64,000 bases of DNA. Origin: Pseudorasbora parva (Eukaryota; Chordata; Actinopteri; Cypriniformes; Gobionidae). Shown here piece after piece: positions 52,149 to 63,277 of this stretch (positions are counted from its first letter, which is position 1; the number at the start of each line of letters is the position of its first letter). The notes under the pieces are model-generated. The model was not told where the DNA came from. It was given only the letters and a program-made list of their open reading frames with translations, and did not search any database. The stretch lies in the NCBI RefSeq assembly GCF_024679245.1, contig NC_090172.1, positions 44,840,054-44,904,053 of the forward strand, written 5' to 3'. A program made the translations under genes and the position numbers.

Positions 52149-53598
52149 TATATTATATATCAAATATAATATACAATATAATAAAATATATTAATAAAAG
52201 AGGTAAGAGTACATTATAACTTGACAGCTAGTTTACAACCATATCTTTACACACATACTCTACTCAACACATTTCTGAACAGAAGAGTAAAACATTAAAG
52301 CATGTTCATGTTTGTATAGGCAAAGCAGCGTTAGAACAGGAACATAGATGTTTAGCGTTTCACAAATAGAACAACTGGAAGTGTAGGATGAAAGAATTAG
52401 CTTGCCTTGTCCGAACACTCAAGTTATTTCCATTATCTGGTTAAAAATCTTTTTATGGTGTGGGCTTGAACCTGCTTTCATTTTTGTGTCTGTGCTTGCA
52501 TATGGGTGCAGAAGCCTTTCATGCTGGTACCCTTAATCTCTCTTTATAAACATCAATTTGGAGTTCCCCTGGCCTGTGAGATCACCATGGATTTACACAG
52601 TGGGAGTCAGCGCTACTTCACAACGGCTGAGAGAGGCAACAAAAGAGCCGCAGCACTGCCTTTGTTGGCTAGTTGCTGTCACACTATATACCATCTGCAC
52701 TAACTGCCATCTGGTAGATTAGGCCAAAATAGTGGTAAACTGTATGGAGTACCAAAATGTCTGAGTGTGCATGAGCAGAATACCTCTTTGAGCTATGCCT
52801 GCGCACTGCTTTATTGCACTGCTTTATTGAGGCAGAGCCATGACATGAAAATGCTGTAAATACATTGGAAAGGGTTTCCTAATGCTGTCTTAAAGCAGTA
52901 TTTTTTTCGTTGGTGCTTTTGTAACCTTAAAATCCAATAAAACTGACAGCTTTGCAAACAAGATCCATAGTAAGATTCTTAACAGAAAGACTGGAGCTGT
53001 GTGAAAAGTCTGTTCTTTTTTCATCCTGTAGCCTACAAGTTCAGACATAAATGCAGCCATAGCAATTTGAAACCTCACTGAAAGGAGTTAATGTCCTGTA
53101 GTGGAACAAGTTACACATTGTCTATAGCTTAACCATGAATATTAAACAGGGAAAGGGAAATTCTTATTCCTCTTTGGGATGTGGTGACCAATTTAGAGCT
53201 TTCGATCCGGTATAAAAAATTAATTAGTCTATGAATTTGAGCTAATGTTGGTCAACACAGGGAAATTTACTTTTATTTGGTTGTATTTAACATTTTACCC
53301 GAGTACGCTTTATAAAAATGAATGTCTAGCTATGACTTTGATTACTAATGTCTCTAAACACGGTATTCTCTTTGTCATTGTGCATTAAAACAATCTACAT
53401 TTTTTCTTTGACAAAAAAGTGTGCTAAGAGGCTTATCAAACATGACCTCAGTGTAAGTGTCTGACTCTATATTTATGGTCTTTCAACATCAGACTCCTGA
53501 AACAGAAAAGCCTTTGTCAGGCCTTGGCCTTCATAAATGCTGTCGAAATAGCAGCTGAGACGCACAGGAAGCCAGGTGCTTTAACTGATCAAAAGACA
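52147..53598. other. No gene seen
   Basis: 52500-52720 is open for 65 codons on + and GC-balanced, but shows no motif or phase-compatible partner exon. The rest is AT-rich unique sequence. Confidence 0.4.

Positions 53599-53684
<86 letters not shown>
53599..53684. repeat. (AC)n microsatellite
   Basis: About 43 AC units. Confidence 0.98.
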
Positions 53685-53687
<3 letters not shown>

Positions 53688-53744
53688 TGGTTCGCTCCTT
53701 GTGGTAGCCTAGGTAGGCCTACTCTCCATATATAGGCGTAATAG

Positions 53745-53900
53745 TTTTTATACTGTACAAACGTATATTCTATCCTCTTACACTAACCCTATCCCTAAAC
53801 CTACCCATAAAATAAAACTAATTCATAAGATTGTTTCCTAATGGGGACCTCAATTTAGGTCCCTGCGGTGACATGAATCTGTTTACATTCAGGGTGAAGT
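53745..53900. repeat. Common fish repeat between two microsatellites
   Basis: CACTAACCCTATCCCTAAAC, CTACCCATAAAATAAAACTA and CCTAATGGGGACCTCAATTT, TAGGTCCCTG are typical of an abundant cyprinid repeat. The related CCCTAAACCTACCC string also occurs in the foldback at 36149-36482. Ends are not defined. Confidence 0.5.
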
Positions 53901-53922
53901 CCCCATCTGGATAGAAAACCAT

Positions 53923-54042
<120 letters not shown>

Positions 54043-54499
54043 CTTCCTCTACCTGTACACTATACTAGAAATGAAATCTTATCAGCATAATGGCTTTATT
54101 GTAGGGTTTAATTTGTAACCAATTCCAAGCCATATACGAGACAAGAATATGTTGAATATCCTTTGAAAAAAAATATGTTGATAGTGATCAAAAGACTTGG
54201 TTTTCATCAGCTTTTTTTGTAATGCAAAAAATAAAGCATAAATGCAAATAGCCAGTGTTCACAGGCATCGCTCTTCCCTTTATATTTACCTGTAGCCTAC
54301 TGTAGCCTAGCCGCAGGTGTGGCTATTTCATTTCACAAATAAAGCACATGAACACGGAACCATGTTACAGTAGTTTATTTTGACAACATTTTTGACCATC
54401 ACGCTTTTCTATTGTTGTCATTCGCTTTGATGGAGTGCTTCTATGACTGCTGAGCTCGTAGTAGACTACCTACGCAAGTTTCCGCATGACTAGCCTACT

Positions 54500-54779
54500 A
54501 CATGATAATGTGACAAGAGCTCCTTCAGAAGAATTCACACACGCTCTGAGCTGAGGGACTGAGTCACTGCGCGCGGAGTCTTTGCGTGTGAAAGTCATTT
54601 GAGTTTATTGCTCTTCAACTAGTTTTGAATTGCGCTTGTTTTTACATCTAGGCTACTGTCTCACCGGGAAAATTATTTCAAAATAACCAGCGAGCGTTAC
54701 GCGATTTTGCTGACCGTTTTCCAAAAAACCAAGTGTGTACGGAGGGGTATAGCAAGTGTTCTGCGGTTGTGTATGAAAG
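54500..54779 (+). promoter_or_regulatory. Candidate promoter and non-coding first exon, + strand
   Basis: CpG-enriched, repeat-free sequence (GAGTCACTGCGCGCGGAGTC, ACCAGCGAGCGTTACGCGAT) ending in a strong donor ATGAAAG/gtaaga at 54780. The ATG at 54772 is only eight bases before the donor. Shape and donor fit a first exon whose coding exons lie beyond the window. No downstream exon was recognised up to 64000, so this rests on composition and one splice site. Confidence 0.35.
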
Positions 54780-55550
54780 GTAAGACAACTCTCGATGTTT
54801 GCCAATGTGATACACGATATGATGATCACTCTAAGAAACGTGTTAGTGTAAATATTATGAATCATTGGTTTTGCTTTTTTTACGCGTGCATTGGTTATTT
54901 ATCCCGCCGTTTGTTTAGTTTAAATTTATTAGAAACATGAATCAAAAAGCAGAGCTAGCCTAGTTGTCACACCTTTAGACGAGCACTAACAAACCCGTCA
55001 ACTCTATTCCGCTCTCTATGTGGGTGCGTTGTCACAGTAATGATAATAGAAATGTGACAACCTGCCCCGGACCGATTTATGAACAAAATCTTTTTCCGTT
55101 TAACCATTCTGTTAAAATCTTTATTATGTGACCATTATTGCCTTGATTTAATTGTGTTTACTTGTTATATAGCTATAGAGCTATAGCAAATTATTTCGAT
55201 ATTGAAATTTAAGTTATTTAAGCTATTTTAAGCTAAATTGAAGGGTTCTCATTATTCACAAGGGCAATATATGAATGTTCTGCACGAGAAAACACGTGTG
55301 CAATCAAAATATGAGATATAGCCTTTGTTGTGACAGCTCCCTCTTTCTTTTGTATTCACAAATGGGCCAGGTTTTTGTATTTTTCTTCATGATTTGAATG
55401 TGTTTGCATGTACACTGACAGAAGAAACCATCAAAATGTAGAATGATAATAATAATAATGTCAAATAAACAAATAAATGTCAAATGTTACTGAGCTTAAA
55501 GAAATACATTAACACATTTAACATGCAATTATCTTTTACAGGGTTCAATT
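54780..55550. other. No gene seen
   Basis: AT-rich sequence after the candidate donor. No recognised repeat or exon. Confidence 0.45.
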
Positions 55551-55554
55551 TTAA

Positions 55555-56000
55555 AGGGTTAGTTCACCCCAAAATGAAATTGATGTCATTTTAATGACAC
55601 CCAGAGCATATGCAGTCTATGCACACTTTATTGTCCATGTCCAGAAAGGGAGTAAAAACATGATCAAAGTAGTCCATATGTGACATCAGTTAGTTGATTA
55701 GAGTCTCTTGAAACATCAAAAATACATTTTGGTCCAAAAATAACAAATACTACGGCTTTATTCAGCATTGTCTTCTCTTCCATGTATCTCAAATAAAGAA
55801 TTAAACTGCCAAACTGCTGAAATCACGTGACATTGGCGATCCAAATAGTAAAGTAAAAGTGTGCATGGATATGCTCTTGGACTAAAATATAAAATATCTT
55901 AATCTGTGTTCTGTAGATGAACAGAGGTCTTACGGGTGAGGAACGACATTAGGATGAGTCCTTAATGACATCAATTTCATTTTTGGGTGAACTAATCCTT
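55555..56000. mobile_element. TTAA-type MITE, near complete
   Basis: TTAA at 55551-55554, then AGGGTTAGTTCACCCCAAAA. The right end TTTTTGGGTGAACTAATCCT is followed by TTAT rather than TTAA. Same subfamily as 32250-32702, and the pair allows the lost end of that copy to be defined. Confidence 0.82.
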
Positions 56001-57360
56001 TATTTGAGCTCACCCCAACCTTTATAAAATAAACATGCAGTTTTTCTGTTTTCTTTATGCATTTTTCTCTATGTTCATGTTCATCTTAACATTTCACACT
56101 CATTGCTGTAATATATGAGGCAAGGATTTCCTTGGGGAAATTGGTGCGCAGGTGGAGGAGCAGCAGCCACATATTTACTCCGAGGCTATGAACAAATCAA
56201 AGACACACTGAGACTGTGTGCTTTAGTGAAACCCTCGACAACCCCCATTCGGTCCATCTCAATAGAAAGGAATGCTCCCTTTATCTGCCTTCTATAACTG
56301 ACTGAGAAGATTGAGCCTGTGACTACAACTGTCATATGCTTTTATTATTTCTGCAAATTCAAATTGAAATTTAGATTCATAAGACATTTTCGTTACGAAT
56401 TGGTGGAATACTTATTCAATTGCAAATAAATATGTTTTTTGTTTTAGCTTCTCTTTATGTCTTGTAGTGTATGTTGGTTTTCCTGTCTGAACCATGGTGG
56501 TTGATCTGTGCAACTAAACGTCAGAGAGTTTTTTGCTGTAATGCAACTTAGCTTCCATGCGGTTGCCACTAAATGGTCAAAGTCCTTTGCCCTCAATCTC
56601 AACCACTTGTCAGTTCAGCTTGGAATGAAGCGAGCTGAAAGGCCTCTCTTTTTTGTCTGGCACTGATGTCACAAAGGAAAATCACAATAGCTTGACCTAG
56701 TTCATCTCAGAGTTCACATTCTTGTTCTGTGCGGGTTGCTAGATACAACATCAGCCTTGGAAATACTGTAGAAACAAGTCTTCTGCGGTTGATCTCTTTT
56801 GAGGCTTATATGTAGGACTTCAAAACAAGTCATCATTTCAAGTGATTTTATCAGAGTGTGGAAATTTAGGTAGCAGCAACAGAGACTCATAAGTTCACAA
56901 CACAGAAGTTATTAAATTTCCCCCAGAGTCATGATTACTAAAAGAGGAAGCGGTATATGATTGTGCATCTTTTTTTTATGGCTGTAGAGTGGGAAATAAC
57001 ATAACAAGTGTGAGAGAATTGTATGAATTTGAACAAAAAATCCTTTATTTGTACCGGGCAACATGCTCCCTGTATAAATGGACTTCACCAGCTTCCTTTC
57101 AGTGGTGCTTAGAGAGAAAAGGGACATTCTTTGACTGCTGTGAGGTCCACATAGCTGGAACAATGGCAGAGGGAGAGCGGGCCAGAAAGGGCGGAGGCAT
57201 AGGCGCACCCTTCTCAAACATAGCACAGAGAAACTGGGTACTCTCAGTGGTAGTCAATAGGCTACTCTGTTATTGGGCTGTCATTTTACACTGCATTGAT
57301 GATATGTTTAGACAAAGACAAATTTCAGAGATTGAAACTGACCATTAATCAATTAACAGG
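56001..57360. other. No gene seen
   Basis: Contains open frames at 56115-56297 and 56989-57348 (119 codons, +) without motifs or convincing partner exons. Confidence 0.4.
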
Positions 57361-57700
57361 TTTTTAACAACATTACATTATTTTTACAGTGTATATACAC
57401 ACTCACAATGTGCTGGAAAAATGTTGGTCCACTCCATATTGAAGATAGCGTTAGACAGTTGCTGCAGATTTGTTGCTGCACATCCATTATAAAAATCTTG
57501 CGTTCCACCTCATCCAAAAAGTGCTCTATTGGATTGAGATCTGGTGACTGTGGAGGTCATTAGAGTATAGTGAACCATTTTTTTCTAATTTTCCAGTGTT
57601 CTTTTGTCCAATTTTGGTAAGCCTGTGTGAATTGTGATCTTTGTTTCATGTTCTTAGCTGGTAGGAGTGACAAGTGTAGCCCATCTACTGACACCGTTAA
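57361..57700 (-). pseudogene. Tc1-type transposase relic, C-terminal part
   Basis: Read on the - strand (about 57585-57420), one frame gives PPQSPDLNPIEHFLDEVERK followed by QQQICSNCLTLSSIW. P-D-L-N-P-I-E-H carries the catalytic Glu of Tc1 transposases. 57600-57690 corresponds to an upstream coding part (ATTTTGGTAAGCCTGTGTGA, GTTCTTAGCTGGTAGGAGTG), so about 0.5 kb between them is deleted. A further piece of the same family lies at 59195-59245. Confidence 0.75.
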
Positions 57701-57713
57701 AATAGTCGATGTG

Positions 57714-58074
57714 ACTACAGTGGTTTAACCTTAATGTTATGATGCGTCAATAATACTTTTTGCACGCAAAAACAAACAAAAAATAATGACTTTATTGAAC
57801 AATTTCTTCTCTTCTTCTCTTCGCTGTTGACATTTTAAATACAGTCCAGCACTTCCTAGTTCTACAGCAGGACGGCAGCTTACCATTGGCTGCGTCAGTA
57901 TCACACGCATGCATTGTGGTGCTCACTTAAACAGCGTTGCCAATGATAAGCTCCTGTTCAACAGCGTTAACAGCGTAAGAGACCACCACAGCGAGAAGAT
58001 ATTTTAGAATAAAGAATTTTAAAACACAAAAAGTATTCTCGATGCTTCATAAAATTAAGATTGAACCACTGTAG
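57714..58074. repeat. Inverted-repeat element inside older repeats
   Basis: CTACAGTGGTTTAACCTTAA at the left end pairs with TTAAGATTGAACCACTGTAG at the right end. Inner CTTTTTGCACGCAAAAACAA / AAAAAGTATTCTC strings match the usual centre. The sequence following (CTTTACCTTTCTTGACCTTG, ATCAAAAATATATTAATTTG) belongs to the host TTAA MITE type. Confidence 0.7.
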
Positions 58075-58203
58075 ACACATGGTCTTTACCTTTCTTGACC
58101 TTGGTAATTCATTTGCTGTCTATGGAGGGTTCAGAGAGCACTCCGTTTTCATCAAAAATATATTAATTTGTGTTCCGAATACCATGTTTAAAAAGTCACT
58201 TAA

Positions 58204-59184
58204 AGAGATAGTTCACCAAAAATGAAAATTTGATGTTTATCTAACCCAGGGCACCCAAGATGTAGGTTTATTTGTTTCTTCAGTAGAACACAAATTAAGA
58301 TTTTTAACTCCAACCGTTGCTTGTATAACGCATGTCAATGGGGTTAGTTTCTATGAGAGTCACCATAGCCCCTTTCACACTGCACGTCGGACCCGCAATA
58401 TTTCCGGAACATTGCTGGGTCGCCTTCTGTGTGAAAGCAACCACGTCCCGGAATTGATTACCGAAATGAACCCGGGTCGGGGACCTAGTAACATTGCGGG
58501 ATTCCATCCGGGACGAGCGCTGTGTGAACAAAAGCCAAAACTAATGCCGCAACGTGTACGTAGTTATTGTGCGACTCCTAGAGCTTGTTTTTTCAATAAT
58601 ACAACCCTACAGTGTCAGAAGATCTAGTCTGTGTTTTAAACGCAGAGAGTGTTCGTATACAAAAGAAACTAAAATTAAACAAGCAGAAATGTGTGCAAAC
58701 TGGACACAAGTCGAGACCACGGAGCTCCTTACTATCCACGCTGAAGCTGAGATCGCTCGCTGTTATGCGTCACATCAGGATGTCACGTGTCAACTCGACC
58801 CGTGACCGTTACGGGTTGTGTGTGAAAGCGCACACATTACGGTATTTCGCAGGCAGTGTGAATGGACCAAATCTAGCAGCCCGGGAACAAATGCCGGGTC
58901 GCATTATCCGTGTATTTGCCGGAATCGCAGTGTGAAAGGGGCTCATGAGGGTAAAAAACACATAGACATAAAATTTGTATGTCATTTGGATTTGTATGTC
59001 TATGTGTTTTTTACTCTCATAGTGACATAGAAACTAACCCCATTGACATGCATTATACGAGCAACGGTTGGAGTTAAAAATCTTCATTTGTGTTCTACTG
59101 AAGAAACAAAAACACCTACATCTTTGATGGATGCCCTAATCAGATAAACATCACATATTCATTTTTGTGTGAACTACTTACCCT
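58204..59184. mobile_element. TTAA-type MITE with a nested element
   Basis: TTAA at 58200-58203 and 59185-59188. Left AGAGATAGTTCACCAAAAAT and right ATTTTTGTGTGAACTACTTA are inverted. Arms pair again at AACTCCAACCGTTGCTTGTA (58308) and TACGAGCAACGGTTGGAGTT (59054). The centre is split by the element at 58367-58943, and a second inner palindrome (ACATAGACATAAAATTTGTA / TATGTCTATGTGTTTTTTAC) follows. Confidence 0.85.
58367..58943. mobile_element. Nested element with perfect 17-bp termini and CAT duplication
   Basis: AGCCCCTTTCACACTGC (left) and GCAGTGTGAAAGGGGCT (right) are perfect inverted repeats. CAT stands on both sides (58364-58366 and 58944-58946). The 3-bp duplication and length (577 bp) fit PIF/Harbinger-type non-autonomous elements, although those usually take TWA. 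The interior is CpG-rich (GGACCCGCAATATTTCCGGA). Open frames of 70-107 codons within it are chance. Confidence 0.85.
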
Positions 59185-59194
59185 TTAAATAACC

Positions 59195-59245
59195 CACCTT
59201 CTGATGCTCAGTTTGAACTTTAGCAGATTGTCTAGAGTTGACTAT
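59195..59245 (-). pseudogene. Small piece of the same Tc1-type relic
   Basis: CCTTCTGATGCTCAGTTTGA, ACTTTAGCAGATTGTCTAGA resembles the region near the transposase start of the family found at 57361-57700. Position and orientation fit one old element broken apart by the MITEs between them. Confidence 0.5.
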
Positions 59246-61290
59246 AGGGCTGCATGTGAAACGACTGCATTAGACAGCTGACTTGTTGCCTCGCTGCCCT
59301 ATCAGACGGTGACTTCCTTACAAAAAAAACACGTTTATTTAAGTATGCTATGGTATACTTCTTTTAAACAGAAAATTAGAATGTATACTTTTGGTCTACT
59401 TTTGATGTACTTTTCAAAAATATACATGAAATTGCACTCAAGTACTGAAGTATATTTGGATTTAAAAAGGAAACCACATATGTGTTTCCTAATTCTGAAT
59501 TTTTTTTGTGCAGGCTACTGCACTGAATCATAGTACAAGTTTTTAGAGTGTAGTGTACATAGGAATTTACTTAAAATGTACTTTACTCTTTCCCTGCAAC
59601 TGATTGAACTTTCTGGCTATCCATGTTTTCACTGTTATAGGTTTGGTGGTGGTATACAGCATATAAATGCAAAATGCCTAATATTCCATTTGAATGTCAA
59701 ACCCATGAAATAACTGAGTTTTTGGGGGTGTTGATGGACGCAATAGAATTCATCTGTGTTTTGACCATTAGACTAAATCCTACTAAATACTTCAAAAAAA
59801 AAAAAAAAAAAAAAGTAGTATTATAAAATTATAACAGACTGCCCTAAGGTACGAATGGTTGAGGATCCAAATGCAGTCTAATGGGGAAATTCAAAACATA
59901 CACAAAAGTCAGGCAAAGGTTGAAACACAAATGAGCAGTCCAAAGAAAGAGAATATCCAGGTGAAGAAAAAAACAGGAATTATACAGAGAACAAAGAAAA
60001 AACAATAATCCAAAAAAAAACAAGGCTCAGAAATGCAGTGACACAGGCTACAATACAGGAAATGAATGAATGAGTAGGCACGAGAGTGGCGTGCCCTCTG
60101 GTGGTGATCAATGGGCACTCTCACAGACTGTGAGATTTTACTAAAAAAAAAATTAGTAAAAATTTAACTAAATTATAAATTAATTTGTATTCATTGCTTG
60201 TATTTTTGTCAATTGCTTGTTTACACTTGTAAAGATTGATGTGTGTCCATGGCAGGATTTTTTTTTTGATGGGGCCTGATAGAAACAGAAAACAAGTCTG
60301 GGCAGTGTGGGTGGAAAAACTATAAAACCAAATGGCTGCCCACAGCATAGGCAACAAGATGGCAACTGTCTGTGTAGATTTTATATATTTTTTTTAAATC
60401 CAAAAAGTTTGTCAAGCCATAGTGTCCAACATGTGCAAAATGACGCATTGATATAGGCAAATTGCTCCCAAAACAATATTTAAGGGTTGCAATTGTTTCA
60501 CATGCATATTCCATTACACGCAATGAGTTGAACACATAAGTTGCAGGTTTTTGTCAACTGTTAAGTGCAAAGGAAGTTTAGTATGTGTGAATTTGCTGTT
60601 TAGATATGTTTATCAGTGCTTGTTTTATGTTATTATATATTTCTCTCTTATATGTGTCTTTAATTCTCTTTTTTTTATGCATGCATGCATTGTCATAGCA
60701 GTTTAGTAGTTCTAGAAAACACAATCTCATAATAGCAGCAGCAGCAGTATTGGTAAAGCAAATGTTGTTTAGTCGTCAGACCAAATAGAGTATCTGCAGA
60801 TGTTATGTTTTGCATAATGCCTGCCACAACAGGTTGATGCATATTTGCACTCCGAGTTAGTAAATGCAGGAAAGCCACAGTGGTGTTTGATCTTAACAGT
60901 GTGCTAGATTCTCCTGCCGTTTCATTTCAACTTATTCGGCTCATATCTCTGAAAGATGTAAAGGTCAACCTTCAGAAAAGCAACACAATATATCTGCATT
61001 ATATAAGTGGGAACTAGTTAAAGTGTTAACGTATCTATCATTTAACCAATTGTTATTTACAAGAAGGTTAGGCCTTATTTGTGATGACGTCACACTGCAC
61101 TGTTTAACCCCGTGGTCTTATTCTTAAGCCTATCATCTGTGCACCACAAAGTCAAAATAAACCAATCTTACTTTTATGGAATATTGCCGTATTAATTATA
61201 AATTATTTATTTGTGCACATCATTATTTTTATTTTTTTTGGAACCCATGTTCCCTCTTAATCTTTAATTAGATTAAAATCTTGAGCTGCA
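59246..61290. other. No recognised gene
   Basis: AT-rich. 59840-60125 is low in obvious unique features and could be part of an LTR (ACGAATGGTTGAGGATCCAA, CGTGCCCTCTGGTGGTGATC), but no paired LTR or primer-binding site was found. A run of A lies at 59794-59813. Confidence 0.4.
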
Positions 61291-61781
61291 ATTAGGGGGG
61301 TGAAACACTCCAGTCAATCTCATGTCAATCTTGTGTACCTATAGATTAGTATTGCATCCATCGTATCACTGAAAAGTCTTTAGTTTTATTATATTTATAA
61401 AAGAAATATAGGCTGTACCGAGTCTTTCCGGAAAAAAACGAGCGCCTGGAGCGCGTGGGCGGAGCTAAAGAATGACGAGTGCACACAAAACGGTGACGTC
61501 CTCAAGCGTGGAGAAACCCATGGCTATCGATTCTCAGCTAATACAGATATGATCCAGAATCATTCGGAGGCTGAAATAAATTGAACAGGAGAAACAGCAA
61601 CAGCAGGACGTCCGTCTCTGTGGTATGTACTGTATTTAGTGGCCTGTCAACATTTGTGTGTGTTTACTCGCAGTTTATGAGGACATGATTCGGTTTATGG
61701 ACTATTGTATGCGACTAAACCTTAGCAGTAGCAAGCAAAACGGTTTTGCACGTCAGACTAGTGTAACGTTATACATAGAAC

Positions 61782-62772
61782 CAGTGTCCGAACTATGCCG
61801 TGGCCTTTGGGGGAGCCCTTTTTTCGGGCACTTTTGCGTGCCTCAAAAGAGGAAAAGAGGACTTGTATATTCCTTCACACGAACGCGTCAATCTAACGCT
61901 TAATGCATTGCGGAGAGAGACTCTTAATATACAATTTACAATCATTGAAGAACATCTTTGATTTTAATGAAGGAAAAAAAGAGAAAAAAAAGAATTGATA
62001 GGTCAAAGAGCCCACAGATAGTCTATAAACAAAGCATCCGGCTGTCTTTGAGTTCACATGAACAACGGTCAAAGTTACTCGTCAGGCTACACATGAACAA
62101 CGGTCAAAGTTACTCGTCAGGCTACACATGAACAACGGTCAAAGTTACTCGTCAGGCTACACATGAACAACGGTCAAAGTTACTCGTCAGGCTTCACATG
62201 AACAACGGTTAAAGTTACTCGTCAGGCTACAGAAGAATACCATAATTCCTCCATTCAACTAACGTTAGTCTTAGGACATCGATAGTCACGCAGACCTATA
62301 TCAACACAGCCACAACACATAATTGGGAATAACATGCCTTAACACAGAATCAACCACAGAGGCTTGGGGTCAGCTTCCTTTGCTGTTCGTCCAGAAATTC
62401 AAGATCAAGAATTAGATATTCGTTTTTGTTTTTTCTACGAATCTTTGCGTTGACATGTATAAACATGAGTGGTGCACCGCAGTGCCACCACACCTTGATG
62501 GTAATGACAAGAACAGCATGTATAGTTATCTTTATTGAAGTTAATTAGATTTAAATCGCCGTCATGCATGAATTAATTATATATTTTTTTAGCAATTTTA
62601 CATATAATAATCCACGATAATCACATGACAGAAAACTGAAATTGCACCTCAAAATAACACTGTCAATATTTTTTAAGACCCGCCAAAATTTTACAAATCA
62701 CGTTTTCAGGGGAGCCCATGTCTTATTTAGGGGAGCCGAGCTCCCCCTAGCTCCCCCGTAGTTCGCACCCTG
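61782..62772. mobile_element. Complete hAT-type element with 8-bp target duplication
   Basis: Left CAGTGTCCGAACTATGCCGT and right-end reverse complement CAGGGTGCGAACTACGGGGG are inverted repeats. CATAGAAC flanks both sides (61774-61781 and 62773-62780). It contains the 35-bp minisatellite at 62056-62230. No transposase frame is present. Confidence 0.92.
62056..62230. repeat. Minisatellite, five copies of a 35-bp unit
   Basis: Unit ACATGAACAACGGTCAAAGT plus TACTCGTCAGGCTAC, starting at 62056, 62091, 62126, 62161 and 62196. The five copies are almost identical: copy 4 has GGCTTC for GGCTAC, and copy 5 has GGTTAAAG for GGTCAAAG. The array is internal to the hAT element. Confidence 0.97.
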
Positions 62773-63277
62773 CATAGAACAACAATGGAGTAACCGTTAG
62801 TGCATTTGAATGACGCGGCACGCGACCGTGTCGTTTACTGATGTTTACTCACGCGACGATAGCCAACAGCATAGACATTTGAAGCAGATTTACTCACCGG
62901 CTGCTTCCAAAGCAGGACCGAACCTTTATCGCTGGGACCGCTCCGTCAAAAACACACTTCTTTGGTATGATTTGGTGAAGTCCTGTGACAGCAGTGACCG
63001 TGGAAATCCACTTTGCGACGCGACTGAAGCGATGTTGTGAAGCTTCCCGTCATTTCTGCGTTCAAATCGGTTCAAATGCAGCGCTGCCTTCCTGGAATGC
63101 TGCACACAGCCAAAACTCTCCGAAACTTGTGAAAAACCGGAAGGAGTATTTTTGACACAGAAATACTCCATCAAACGTCCAACATTAGGTTTTGTGTTAT
63201 GTTTAGGATGGGAATCCAAGTCTTTAACAGTGTAAAAAGCTCAGTATGCATGAAACAGCATTTCATCCCCCCTTTAA

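Larger units (their letters stand above)
61295..63273. mobile_element. Large TTAA-type element hosting a hAT insertion
   Basis: Left end GGGGGGTGAAACACTCCAGT (flank TTAG, a decayed TTAA) and right-end reverse complement AGGGGGGATGAAATGCTGTT (flank TTAA at 63274-63277) are inverted. The CpG-rich part (GCGCGTGGGCGGAGCTAAAG, AATGACGAGTGCACACAAAA) is typical of a cyprinid family. With the inner hAT (991 bp plus one 8-bp duplication) removed, the original length is about 980 bp. Confidence 0.7.

Noticed and set aside
58304..59030. Cluster of 70-107 codon frames
   Set aside because: All lie inside the nested MITE and CAT-flanked element, and none has a protein motif.
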